A stretch of 64,000 nucleotides of DNA, from NCBI GenBank assembly GCA_017744365.1, contig JAGIBL010000002.1:744001-808000 (forward strand), written 5' to 3'. Below the pieces are notes generated by a model that was given only the letters and a program-made list of their open reading frames with translations, had not been told where the DNA came from and ran no database searches. This document shows, piece after piece, positions 24,721-32,682 of this stretch. Made by a program: the position numbers and the translations under genes. Origin of the DNA: Nocardioidaceae bacterium. Its GTDB lineage: Bacteria > Actinomycetota > Actinomycetes > Propionibacteriales > Nocardioidaceae. Position 1 is the stretch's first letter. Each line of letters begins with the position of its first letter.

Positions 24721-26400
24721 TCAGGTCGCGCGGAAGGTGAGCACCTTGTTGCTGGCCAGGACGTAGGCGTTGCCGCCGTACATCAGGGTCAGCCTGGTCA
24801 CGCCCTTGACGACCTTGGGCAGCAGGATCGTCGCGGTACCGGCGCGCAGGGTGAGCACGAACCGCTTGGTCACGCCTCGAGGCGGGTCGAAGACGACGGT
24901 CACCCGGCCGGAGACCGGCGCTCCGGGTGCGGTCACCCGGACGATCAGCTTGGGCCGGGTGCCGGCCCGCGGCCGCGCGGGCTTGAGGACGCCCGAGACG
25001 GTGCCCTGCCAGACGGTCTTCAAGGCCACCGACGTCTTGTACGACGTGCTGGTGGGCGTGAAGGTCGCGGTGACCACGTGCTTGCCGGTGGCGAGCTTGC
25101 GCACTGCCTTGACGGTCCGCACCGTCGGGCTGACGGCCAGGGTGGCGAAGACGGTGGCACCGTCCTTGAAGGTGACCTTGCCGGCCAGCCCGGGGGTGAC
25201 GGTCGCGGTGAAGGTGTCGGTCGAGCCGCCCTTCGCGCTGAGGGTGGTCGACGTCGCGATCTGCGGGTTGGTGAAGGTCTTGCGGACGTTCACCGAGGCC
25301 AGGTAGGTCGCCTGCGCGGGAGCATCGGGCTCGTAGTGCACCTCGTAGGTGCGCGCGGTGCCGGGCGCGAACCCGGTGACGGGCAGCGTCGCGACGCCGT
25401 TGGTCAACGACGCGGGCACCGCCGTGCCGGCGACGCCGCCGACAACCTCGGCGAACATCATCGAGCCGGTCGCGTCGGTCGCGGTGCCGTTCGCGTTGTT
25501 CTTGACGGTCGCGGTCAGCGTCGCGTTGCTGCCCGAGAACGACGACGTCACGGTGACCGTGGGCGCATAGGCGCCGAGCACCTGGTACCCCGCGGAGGTG
25601 CGGATACCGCTGGTCGGGCTCGCGACGGTCGTGAAGGGCATCCAGGCGGTCTTCGCGTGCCCGGTGCCATCGGCCTCGACGAGCGGGACCTCGTTCTGGA
25701 GGTCGGCGTCGAGACCGTTCGTGACGTAGGCGACCAGGCTCAGCTGGGTGCCGGCCGGCCAGTTGTTGAGGATCGACTTGCCCTTGGGAGCCGTGGACAC
25801 GGGGTTGGCGCCGCCCAGGTCGTGGAGGACGAGGCTGTCGTCGAAGCCCTGGAGCGGGCGTCCGGCGGTGACCCACGCGGACAGCTGGGCCAGGTCGGAC
25901 ACCGTCGTCACCGAGTCGTTCGCGGCCGAGCCGCCGGACAGGGATGCGCCCCAGCCCGCGGCGCCGGAGATCACCCAGTCGAACGCCTCCGCGGCGTTCT
26001 CGCCGGCGGTCACGGTCGGCCGCTCGTTCGAGCCGTCGGCGGTGTACGGGACCACGGCGTAGCCGATGTCGTCGAAGTTGTCGGTGCCCAGCGCCGCGAG
26101 CAGGGCGTCCTGCGAGGCCTGGGTGATCTGGCCGCTCCCGTCGACGCCCTCGAGGGAGAGGTACGTCGGTCCGGCGCCTGCCGGCCCGGTGCCACCCTCG
26201 TGGCCCCACCAGCCCTGCTGGATCGCGTTGGCCGGGTTCGCGGTGAAGTCCGGCGACTCGGTGAACAGCTGGACGAGGGAGCCCGCTGGAGCGGCCGACT
26301 GCGCCGGGCCGGCGATCGCGACCGAGGTCAGCGCGAGCGCGGTCGCGAGGACGGCGGCGAGGCGACCCGTGCGTCGGCCGAGCGGGGTGGTGACGGACAT
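24721..26400 (-). CDS. Secreted GWWGH-domain paralogue B with Ig-like repeats
   Basis: A 559-residue secreted protein with a signal peptide (about 1-35). Residues 36-290 are the unrecognised domain shared with the genes at 26544 and 28945: AIQQGWWGHEG, VVPYTADGSNERPTVT, LQGFDDSLVLHDLGG, GKSILNNWPAGTQLS and KTAWMPFTTVASPTSGIRTSAGYQV. From about 300 there are three or four Ig-like beta domains (Big_3-like, e.g. LAGKVTFKDGATVFATLAV). No membrane anchor or LPXTG is present. The ATG at 26400 has AGGGA 6 bases upstream. A PHO-box-like repeat lies 96-128 bases before the start, so this gene probably opens the transcript running down to pstB. Confidence 0.7.
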   Translation of the reverse strand: MSVTTPLGRRTGRLAAVLATALALTSVAIAGPAQSAAPAGSLVQLFTESPDFTANPANAIQQGWWGHEGGTGPAGAGPTYLSLEGVDGSGQITQASQDALLAALGTDNFDDIGYAVVPYTADGSNERPTVTAGENAAEAFDWVISGAAGWGASLSGGSAANDSVTTVSDLAQLSAWVTAGRPLQGFDDSLVLHDLGGANPVSTAPKGKSILNNWPAGTQLSLVAYVTNGLDADLQNEVPLVEADGTGHAKTAWMPFTTVASPTSGIRTSAGYQVLGAYAPTVTVTSSFSGSNATLTATVKNNANGTATDATGSMMFAEVVGGVAGTAVPASLTNGVATLPVTGFAPGTARTYEVHYEPDAPAQATYLASVNVRKTFTNPQIATSTTLSAKGGSTDTFTATVTPGLAGKVTFKDGATVFATLAVSPTVRTVKAVRKLATGKHVVTATFTPTSTSYKTSVALKTVWQGTVSGVLKPARPRAGTRPKLIVRVTAPGAPVSGRVTVVFDPPRGVTKRFVLTLRAGTATILLPKVVKGVTRLTLMYGGNAYVLASNKVLTFRAT

Positions 26401-26495
26401 GGTGGTCCCTTCGAAGAGAGTGGTGACACGTACCCAGGGCCGGGCGCCGGTGCGGTCCCGAGCCGCCTCCTTCGTGCCCTGCCGATCAAACCGAG

Positions 26496-26528
26496 AGCCT
26501 GGAAACGATCCGCGAACGGACGCTGAAC
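26496..26528 (-). promoter_or_regulatory. PHO-box-like direct repeats upstream of paralogue B
   Basis: Read on the minus strand, three consecutive 11-base units: GTTCAGCGTCC, GTTCGCGGATC and GTTTCCAGGCT. PhoP/PhoB-type regulators of actinobacteria bind GTTCAC-like units at 11-bp spacing. The box lies between the stop of paralogue C and the start of paralogue B. Confidence 0.55.
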
Positions 26529-26543
26529 GCAGCCGAAACGTTG

Positions 26544-27650
26544 TCACGGGTGCCCACTCGCAGCGGCGCCGCGTCGCAGGAGTGCGACGCACCCGACCAG
26601 CGCAGCCAGGACGACGACGGCCAGGAGCGAGAAGAGGACGGGCCGGCCCCCGGGGACGGCGGCCACGAGCCAGTTCTCGCTCGTGCTGCCGTCGCCGGCC
26701 TTCGAGGACGCCCGCGCGGAAGAGGCTGACTCGCTCTCGCCCTGCTGCGCCGCCGGGGCGCCACTCGCGTCCTCGCCGGTCGTGGTGCCCGCCTTGCCGC
26801 CACCGGGGTAGGCGCTGGGCGGGCTGTAGGTCAGCACCTCGAATCCGGCCGAGGTCCGCGCCGGGTCGGTCGGGTTCGCCACGGTCCGGAAGGTCAGCCA
26901 GGCGGAGATCGCCCGGCCGTCCGGCCCGACCGCCACCCGCGGGATCAGCGGGTAGGTCTTGTCGTAGCCGTCGGCGAGGTAGAAGACCATGCTGATCTTC
27001 GTTCCGGCCGGCCAGCGGTTCAGGATCGACGCACCCTCCGGCGTGGTGGTCGGGTCACCGCTGCCCGCCGAGTTGACGTTGAGGACCTTGAGGTCCGGGC
27101 TGTAGCCCTGGAGCGGCCGCCCGACCTTCCACCATGCCGTCCACTCGCTCAGCGTGGACACGGTGAACACGGCGTCGTTCTTGCTGGCGGCCCCGTTCCA
27201 CGCCGCGCCGAACGGGGCGTCGGTGAACCAGTCGAAGACCTCACCGGCGTTCTGGCCCTTCGTCACCGCGGGTCGCTCGTTGGAGCCGTCCGCGCTGTAG
27301 GGGACGAACGCGACCCGGAGGTTCTCCAGGGTCTGGTCCTGGAGCTTCTTGCCGAGTGCGGCGGTGGAGGCAGCGGTCACCTTCCCGCTCTGGTCCGCGA
27401 GGTCGAGGGAGAGGAAGGTCGATCCGGTCCTGGCCGGCGTCGCCCCGGTGCCGTGACCCCACCAGCCTCGGTGGATCGCGTGGGTCGGATCGCCGGTCAG
27501 CGCACCGGGCTCGAGGATCACCTCGGCCAGCGAGCCCCGGGGCGCCTTGGCGTCCGCCGGGGCCGCCAGCAGGGCCGGAGTCGCCACGAAAGCGGCGGCG
27601 ACCGCGGCCGCGACCGTGCGGAGGATCCGGGTCTTCACGGTGGTGGTCAT
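26544..27650 (-). CDS. GWWGH-domain paralogue C with C-terminal membrane anchor
   Basis: A 368-residue exported protein. Signal peptide about 1-34 (ending ADA), then the shared domain: AIHRGWWGHGTG, FVPYSADGSNERPAVTKGQ, FDWF, LQGYSPDLKVLNV, GASILNRWPAGTKISMVFYLADG and SAWLTFRTVANPTDPARTSAGFEV. A Ser/Gly/Ala-rich linker (about 285-328) leads to one transmembrane helix (about 338-357) and a short basic tail. It is the minimal form of the family: one domain plus an anchor. Its ATG overlaps the stop of the DUF916 gene, so the two products are made together and may interact. Confidence 0.7.
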   Translation of the reverse strand: MTTTVKTRILRTVAAAVAAAFVATPALLAAPADAKAPRGSLAEVILEPGALTGDPTHAIHRGWWGHGTGATPARTGSTFLSLDLADQSGKVTAASTAALGKKLQDQTLENLRVAFVPYSADGSNERPAVTKGQNAGEVFDWFTDAPFGAAWNGAASKNDAVFTVSTLSEWTAWWKVGRPLQGYSPDLKVLNVNSAGSGDPTTTPEGASILNRWPAGTKISMVFYLADGYDKTYPLIPRVAVGPDGRAISAWLTFRTVANPTDPARTSAGFEVLTYSPPSAYPGGGKAGTTTGEDASGAPAAQQGESESASSARASSKAGDGSTSENWLVAAVPGGRPVLFSLLAVVVLAALVGCVALLRRGAAASGHP

Positions 27651-28816
27651 GCTTCGCTCCTGGTGACGACGGCGGCGTGCCGGGGTGCGGGGGCCGCGGC
27701 GATCTCGGCCTTGAGACGGGCTCGCTCACGGCGGCGGCGGTCGAGCCGCCAGCCGAGGAAGCCGAGCAGCAGCAGGACCACGACGATCTCGAGGACCAGC
27801 AGCCAGGGCAGCGCCCAGAACCCGGCCGAGGCGGTCGCGGCCGGGACCTTCTTCGCGTAGCCGGTGTCGACCACCGAGGGATGGAGGGTGACCTTCGCGC
27901 GCGGACGGCCGAGGCCGAACCGGTCCTCGAACCTCTGCGTGACGGTGACCTTGGACCCGGGCAACAGGTCGCGCAGCCGGCGCGGGTGCGCCACCAGGTC
28001 GGAGAACGGGCACGGGACCAGCGGCACCACGCAGCGGTCGACGTTCACGTCCTGGGCGACGTCGAGGCGCATGTTGCCGGTGTTGTGCACGGTGTAGCTG
28101 ACCGTGTAGAGGCCGCGGCCCAGCGGGTCGCGGTGGTCGTCGTACGACGCGTGGAGGTTCTCCACCGACACCTTGGGGGCGAGGTCCCCGCTCAGCGAGA
28201 AGTAGGCGCGCACGCCGACCCGCTGGTCGAGGGTGATCTTCGCGCCCTTCTTGTTGCGGCTGGTCACCTTGAGCGAGGCGACGATGCCGGCGACGTGGTC
28301 ACCGGGGGCGGCCTTGAGCGGAATGCGCGCGATGAACTTGACCAGCTTGGTGTTGTAGGGCTGCTTGCCGACCCGGCCGGGCACGGTGATCCGCCCGTTC
28401 TTCGGGAGGTCACGCAGCGTGATCCAGGTACCGGCGTCGGCCGGGGTGTCGCCCCCGGGGAGCAGGCCGAAGGCACCGTCGTCGCTCTGCACCGCGTCGG
28501 TCGGGTAGACCTGCAGCGTCAGCGGCCTGGTGCCGTAGTTGAAGATCTTGATCTGGTCGAGGATCGTCGCGCCGGGGTTGGCCGAGTAGACCAGGTAGGC
28601 GCGGCCGTCGACGACCTGCTTGTCCGGCACGTGCTTGGCCGGGCCCATGCCCCAGCTGGCGTCGCCCTTGCCGTTCTTGGCGGTGCCGCTGCCGGGATTG
28701 GGCTGGGTGTCGTCCGCGCCGGCGTAGCCGGAGACGAGCGTCAGGCTGAGGAGCGCGGCCACCAGGACGGCGACCACCCGCAGCCCTCTGCGGATCGAGG
28801 GGTGTGCTTCGTGCAT
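27647..28816 (-). CDS. DUF916 (WxL-interacting-like) membrane-anchored protein
   Basis: A 389-residue exported protein. Signal peptide about 1-33; then a beta-sandwich with the DUF916 pattern: YSANPGATILDQIKIFNYGTRPLTLQVYPTDAV, GTWITL, a Pro/Gly-led strand series and VSYTVHNTGNMRLDVAQDV, which begins a second Ig-like part like DUF3324. A transmembrane helix (about 337-357) and an Arg-rich tail close it. In Firmicutes such proteins bind WxL proteins and peptidoglycan; the neighbouring 28945 gene ends in a WxL-like region, which fits. The ATG at 28816 has no clear Shine-Dalgarno. It leads the two-gene unit with paralogue C. Confidence 0.75.
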   Translation of the reverse strand: MHEAHPSIRRGLRVVAVLVAALLSLTLVSGYAGADDTQPNPGSGTAKNGKGDASWGMGPAKHVPDKQVVDGRAYLVYSANPGATILDQIKIFNYGTRPLTLQVYPTDAVQSDDGAFGLLPGGDTPADAGTWITLRDLPKNGRITVPGRVGKQPYNTKLVKFIARIPLKAAPGDHVAGIVASLKVTSRNKKGAKITLDQRVGVRAYFSLSGDLAPKVSVENLHASYDDHRDPLGRGLYTVSYTVHNTGNMRLDVAQDVNVDRCVVPLVPCPFSDLVAHPRRLRDLLPGSKVTVTQRFEDRFGLGRPRAKVTLHPSVVDTGYAKKVPAATASAGFWALPWLLVLEIVVVLLLLGFLGWRLDRRRRERARLKAEIAAAPAPRHAAVVTRSEA

Positions 28817-28863
28817 CGGGGGCGGATCTTTCTCTGACGTGGTGCGGAGGTTCCGCCAGGGGT

Positions 28864-28895
28864 GGTGGGGCGGGTGCCGAGGCACCCGCCCCACC
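28864..28895 (-). terminator. Strong hairpin after the 28945 gene
   Basis: Perfect 14-bp stem (GGTGGGGCGGGTGC and its complement) with a CGAG loop, about 50 bases after the stop of paralogue A and before the DUF916 gene. No T-tract follows, as is common in high-GC actinobacteria. Confidence 0.75.
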
Positions 28896-28944
28896 TGTGC
28901 AGGAGACGCGTCCGTCTCCCCCGCCCCCTGGCGGTCTTCGTGGG

Positions 28945-30855
28945 TCAGGACGCGGTGAAGGTCACCGTGCCCGTGTAGGTGCCGGACGGCGTGGTGGTGG
29001 GCGCGAAGATCGTGAGCGTGCCGTGGTACGTCACGTTGCTCGGGCCCTGGTTCGCCGAGAGCACGGTGTGCGGGATCCCACCCAGGCCCAGGTTGCCGCT
29101 GGCGGCCGGAGCCACCGGGGCAGCCGGAACCGGGTTGTCGGTGGCGGTGATGGTGCCGATGCCCGGGTTGCTGCCCGGGTCCGCCACCAGCGTGGTCAGG
29201 CCGACGTTCTGGCCGTTGATGAAGTGACCGGAGCCGTCGGCGAGGTTGCCGGCCAGCGCGGTCAGCGCCCACGGCTGGGCACCGTCACGGGTGTCCACGA
29301 CGTGGATGCCGTCGAACTGGGCCGAGCCGCGGTAGCCGTCGAGCGCCGTGGTCAGTGCCAGCGTGCCGAGGTCGAGCGGGTTGCCCGGGCCGTACGGCGT
29401 GGTCACGGTCAGCGTTCCGGTCGGGATCGTGGCCGTGATGGTCTGGTCGTCGATCGAGACGCCGGACGGCGCCGCGAGGGTGAAGGTGACGCTGCCCTGC
29501 GAACCGCCGAAGCTCGGCGAGGTCGGCGTGAAGACGCCGGTCACCGTGTGGCTTCCGGCGGCAGCGAAGGTGTGCGACAGGGTGGCGACACCCGCGCCGT
29601 CGACCGTGACGGGCGAGCCGATGTTGGTCGGGCCGTCCTTGAACTGCACCGTGCCGGCGGCGACCGGGCTGACGGTCGCGGTCAGGTCCACCGGGGCGGT
29701 GACATCGGCGCCCGGCGTCGCGGCGACCGAGGTCGTGGTGGGGGTGCCGTTGATGACGAACGGGACATCGGCCGAGGTGGAGGTGTTGAAGGCCAGCGTC
29801 GAGGTGTTCGTCGGGGTGTAGACCGCCTTGAAGGTGTGGTTGCCCACGGCCGGGGTCTGCCCGTTGAGGTGAGCCACACCGCCGGACAGGGCGCCGGTGC
29901 CCAGCGAGGTGGCACCGTCGAAGAACTCGACCGAGCCGACCGGCACGTCGGTGCCCGAGGCGGGCGCGACGGTCGCGGTCAGGTTGATCGAGGTGCCGGC
30001 CGCCTGCGGCGAGGTCACCGAGGTGGTCAGCGAGGTGGTGGTGTTCTGCGGGATCGCGCCGAACGACGTCACGTTGTAGCCCGACGAGGTGCGCAGCGAG
30101 TCCGAGGGCTTGGCCACCGTGGTGAAGGTCAGCCAGGCGGTCTTGGCCTTACCGCCGGACGCGAGAACCTGGGGCTTGCCGTTGGTGTACTGGCCGTTGG
30201 ACTCGAAGAACACCATGCTCAGCTGGGTGCCGGCAGGCCAGGCGTTGAGGATCGACTTGCCCTGCGGGGTGGAGGAGACCGTGTTCGGGCCGATGTCGAC
30301 CAGCTGAAGGTTGCTGTTGTAGCCCTGCAGCGGCTGGCCGGCGGCGAACCACGCGTTCCACTCGGCGCCGGTGGAGACGGTCAGGACGCTGTCGTTGGCG
30401 TTCGAGGTTCCGTTGAGGCCGGCGAACAGGCCCTGGTCGGCGAAGCGGGCGTTCGGGCCGAAGACCTGGTCGACCGTCTGGCCGGTGGTCGCGTTCGGCT
30501 TCTCGGTCGAGCCGTCGGCCGACGTGGGCACGAAGACGACCCGCAGGTTGTTGTCCGGGTCGGTGAACGCGGACTGGAGCTGACCCGAGAGGTAGTCGGC
30601 CGAGAGGGTCGTCGGGTTGGTGCCCGAGGGCGCGGCAGCGTTGCCCTCGTGGCCCCACCAGCCGTGCTGGATCGCGTTGCTGAGGTCGCCGCTCACGCCC
30701 GACTCGAGCATGACCTCGACCGGCGACCCACTGGGCTTGTACGCCTGGGCGGGCATAGCGGTCGCCGCGACCAGGCCGAGCGGAATCGCGGCAGCGGCCA
30801 CACCGGCCACCACGCGACGCCACCGCACCCCGCGGGGGGTAAGAGATGTGCGCAT
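28945..30855 (-). CDS. GWWGH-domain paralogue A with Ig-like repeats and WxL-like end
   Basis: A 636-residue secreted protein. Signal peptide about 1-38 (ending PAQA). The shared domain (about 40-285) has AIQHGWWGHEG, VVFVPTSADGSTEKP, LQGYNSNLQLVDIG, GKSILNAWPAGTQLSMVFF and KTAWLTFTTVAKPSDSLRTSSGYNV. Two Ig-like repeats follow (VPVGSVEFFDGATSLG and AAGTVQFKDGPTNIG type). The last 190 residues carry IHVVDTRDGAQPWALTALAG and end in SGTYTGTVTFTAS, which resembles the WxL surface domain (W-x-L plus a distal tail). It lies between two hairpins, so it may be transcribed alone from the promoter next to a PHO-like box. Confidence 0.7.
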   Translation of the reverse strand: MRTSLTPRGVRWRRVVAGVAAAAIPLGLVAATAMPAQAYKPSGSPVEVMLESGVSGDLSNAIQHGWWGHEGNAAAPSGTNPTTLSADYLSGQLQSAFTDPDNNLRVVFVPTSADGSTEKPNATTGQTVDQVFGPNARFADQGLFAGLNGTSNANDSVLTVSTGAEWNAWFAAGQPLQGYNSNLQLVDIGPNTVSSTPQGKSILNAWPAGTQLSMVFFESNGQYTNGKPQVLASGGKAKTAWLTFTTVAKPSDSLRTSSGYNVTSFGAIPQNTTTSLTTSVTSPQAAGTSINLTATVAPASGTDVPVGSVEFFDGATSLGTGALSGGVAHLNGQTPAVGNHTFKAVYTPTNTSTLAFNTSTSADVPFVINGTPTTTSVAATPGADVTAPVDLTATVSPVAAGTVQFKDGPTNIGSPVTVDGAGVATLSHTFAAAGSHTVTGVFTPTSPSFGGSQGSVTFTLAAPSGVSIDDQTITATIPTGTLTVTTPYGPGNPLDLGTLALTTALDGYRGSAQFDGIHVVDTRDGAQPWALTALAGNLADGSGHFINGQNVGLTTLVADPGSNPGIGTITATDNPVPAAPVAPAASGNLGLGGIPHTVLSANQGPSNVTYHGTLTIFAPTTTPSGTYTGTVTFTAS

Positions 30856-30899
30856 GACTCTTCTTTCTTGGGAGTTGAATTCGAGTGCTGCGGAATCGG

Positions 30900-30921
30900 T
30901 GCTGCTGAACCCACGCGGAAC
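30900..30921 (-). promoter_or_regulatory. PHO-box-like repeat upstream of paralogue A
   Basis: On the minus strand two adjacent 11-base units, GTTCCGCGTGG and GTTCAGCAGCA, lie 45-66 bases before the ATG at 30855. They match the unit form of the other two boxes in the cluster. Confidence 0.5.
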
Positions 30922-30990
30922 GAACGCGGGCGGCCCGGGCCGTCGCTCGGGAAAGCTCGCCAAGGGGGTGCGCGATGCCTCCGGCGTGGT

Positions 30991-31020
30991 CACCGGGCCG
31001 GGCTGGCGCCCGGCCCGGTG
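30991..31020 (-). terminator. Hairpin after the PstS-like gene
   Basis: Perfect 13-bp stem (CACCGGGCCGGGC and complement) with a TGGC loop, 35 bases after the stop of the 31056 gene. It would end or attenuate the PstS-like transcript before paralogue A. Confidence 0.75.
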
Positions 31021-31055
31021 CCACCGAGTGGAGGCTCTCCTACGTCAGGGCCGGA

Positions 31056-32291
31056 TCAGTGCCGGAAGGCAGCGTCCTTGAAGTTGGCCCCGTTGCCGAT
31101 GTACGACAGCGTGCCGAACCCGTAGTTGCCGATGATGGCCCGGGCGGCGCCCGAGTTCAGGCCACCGGCGCCGAGGATCGTGTTGGCCAGCGTCGTCTGC
31201 TTCAGGGTTCCGGTCAGGAACGAGGTCGGAACCACGTTGTACACGTCGCGGTTGTAGGTGCCGATCGCGGCGACCGGGACGGTGGTGTAGTTCGAGCCCA
31301 CCTTGGCGCCGTACAGCGCACCCGGCGCCGCGCTCGCACCCGTGCCGGTGACCGGAACGAGGCTGTTGATGCTCGCGAGCTTGAGGCCGGCAACGGTCGG
31401 AGCCGCGCCCTGCGGGTTGGTCACGCCGCGCTCCTGGGCGATCCACTGGGCGGCCGAGAAGCAGATCAGGTCGCCGGCGTTCGGCAGCGTCGAGGTGCGG
31501 TTCTCCTCGAGGCTGTTGCCCGCCGTGTCGACCTGCAGGCCCACGCTGGTCAGGTTGCCGAAGGTCGCGTTGTTGAAGAACTCGTAGGTGCCCGAGCCGT
31601 TCTGCGGCAGCCGCGGGTGGATCGCCACACCGTTGTAGGAGACCGTGGTGCCGGCGGTGGTCGCGCCGCCCTGGGTGCAGCCCGCGAACGTCACGTTGCC
31701 CGTGTCGGTGCAGTTCTGGCCGAAGACGGCGGCGATCTCCGCGGTGGTGAAGTTGATGTTGTCGAACGCGCCGGACGGCTTGTACGCCACGGAGACGGCG
31801 TCACGGGCCATCGGCATGAACTTCAGCGAGGTGCCGGCAGCCGCCGGGCCGCTCGAGGAGCGCGAGAAGTCGACCGGAGCGTTGGCGTCCGCGTCGGTCC
31901 AGCCGTTCAGGTCGGTGGCGTTGGTGCCCGAGGCCGGCCAGGTGCCGTTGTAGGCGAGGTCCCAGACCGCGCTCAGCGCGCGCTGGCCGTTGCCCGAGCC
32001 CTTCGGGCGCGGGAACCAGGGGGTGAGGGTCTTGGTCTGGATGAGCGACCCGGTGTCCTCGGCGGTGGTGCCCTGCGCGAAGGCGTTCCACGAGGCGACC
32101 GACGGGATCGGCGCACCGAAGTCGTTGGTCAGACCGTTCCAGACGTCCTGGATGGTGTCCGAGCCGACGGCGGCGTACGGACGGGTCGGGTCAGCCGAGG
32201 CCGGCTGGATGGTGGATGCGATGAGGCCGGTGGCGGCGGTCATGGCGACCAGTCCACCGAGCACTGCCTTGTTGAGTCTCTTCAGCTGCAT
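31056..32291 (-). CDS. Secreted PstS-like substrate-binding protein
   Basis: A 411-residue exported protein with a signal peptide (about 1-34, ending ASA) and no lipobox or anchor. The mature part opens with YAAVGSDTIQDVWNGL, the first strand and anion-binding loop of the PstS-type fold, and has DFSRSSSGPAAAG, MARDAVSVAYKPSG, PQNGSGTYEFF and a hinge-like repeat of PVAAIGTYNRDVYNVVP. It therefore probably binds phosphate or another oxyanion, freely diffusing in the wall. It is the first gene of the cluster, preceded by a PHO-box-like repeat and followed by a hairpin, suggesting high expression alone. The ATG at 32291 is set by the signal peptide. Confidence 0.78.
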   Translation of the reverse strand: MQLKRLNKAVLGGLVAMTAATGLIASTIQPASADPTRPYAAVGSDTIQDVWNGLTNDFGAPIPSVASWNAFAQGTTAEDTGSLIQTKTLTPWFPRPKGSGNGQRALSAVWDLAYNGTWPASGTNATDLNGWTDADANAPVDFSRSSSGPAAAGTSLKFMPMARDAVSVAYKPSGAFDNINFTTAEIAAVFGQNCTDTGNVTFAGCTQGGATTAGTTVSYNGVAIHPRLPQNGSGTYEFFNNATFGNLTSVGLQVDTAGNSLEENRTSTLPNAGDLICFSAAQWIAQERGVTNPQGAAPTVAGLKLASINSLVPVTGTGASAAPGALYGAKVGSNYTTVPVAAIGTYNRDVYNVVPTSFLTGTLKQTTLANTILGAGGLNSGAARAIIGNYGFGTLSYIGNGANFKDAAFRH

Positions 32292-32453
32292 AGCAGAGCT
32301 GCCACTCTCTCTCGATGTCACGGGCCCGCGGGATTGCGGAACCGATCGCGAGGATCCGGGCACACCGAACCAGGGTGTTTAGCTCGCGCCTGAAGGGGTA
32401 GGGCCCAGAACCGGCAGGAGAAGATCAACGCAGGAAGGTTGCCACTCAGCGCC

Positions 32454-32486
32454 GTTCGAGCAACGACGAGAGAACACTGTGTGAAC
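32454..32486 (-). promoter_or_regulatory. PHO-box-like repeats upstream of the PstS-like gene
   Basis: On the minus strand three adjacent 11-base units: GTTCACACAGT, GTTCTCTCGTC and GTTGCTCGAAC. The first matches the actinobacterial PhoP core GTTCACC at 6 of 7 bases. The box lies 163-195 bases before the ATG. Confidence 0.6.
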
Positions 32487-32598
32487 CGGGGCCGACAGGT
32501 GTGCCCGGGAGTTCCGGGCGGTCAGGAAAAGTCCGGTTCGGGACCTGGCCCGGGACCCTGTGGTTACCACCGAGTAGCAATTGTCACATGGACTCCCG

Positions 32599-32627
32599 GT
32601 GACCCTGTCCGGCGCGACCAATAGTCT
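32599..32627 (+). promoter_or_regulatory. Predicted promoter of the EtfD-like gene
   Basis: GTGACC (32599-32604), a 17-base spacer and TAGTCT (32622-32627) resemble a vegetative promoter; transcription would start near 32634, about 49 bases before the TTG. Confidence 0.4.
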
Positions 32628-32682
32628 GTGCCCGATACGTCACGCAACCCGGCCGCGGGGCTGGGCAGGTTGGAGTGTTCTC

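Larger units (their letters stand above)
32292..32682. other. Divergent intergenic region
   Basis: A 391-bp region between the PstS-like gene and the EtfD-like gene. It holds the PHO-box-like repeats at 32454-32486, the etfD promoter at 32599-32627 and the GGAG ribosome-binding site at 32672-32675. I see no small gene and no clear -10 for the leftward transcript. Confidence 0.6.

Noticed and set aside
28817-28944. A PHO-box-like repeat before the DUF916 gene
   Set aside because: No GTTC units at 11-bp spacing on the minus strand; the region holds only the hairpin and no clear Shine-Dalgarno.
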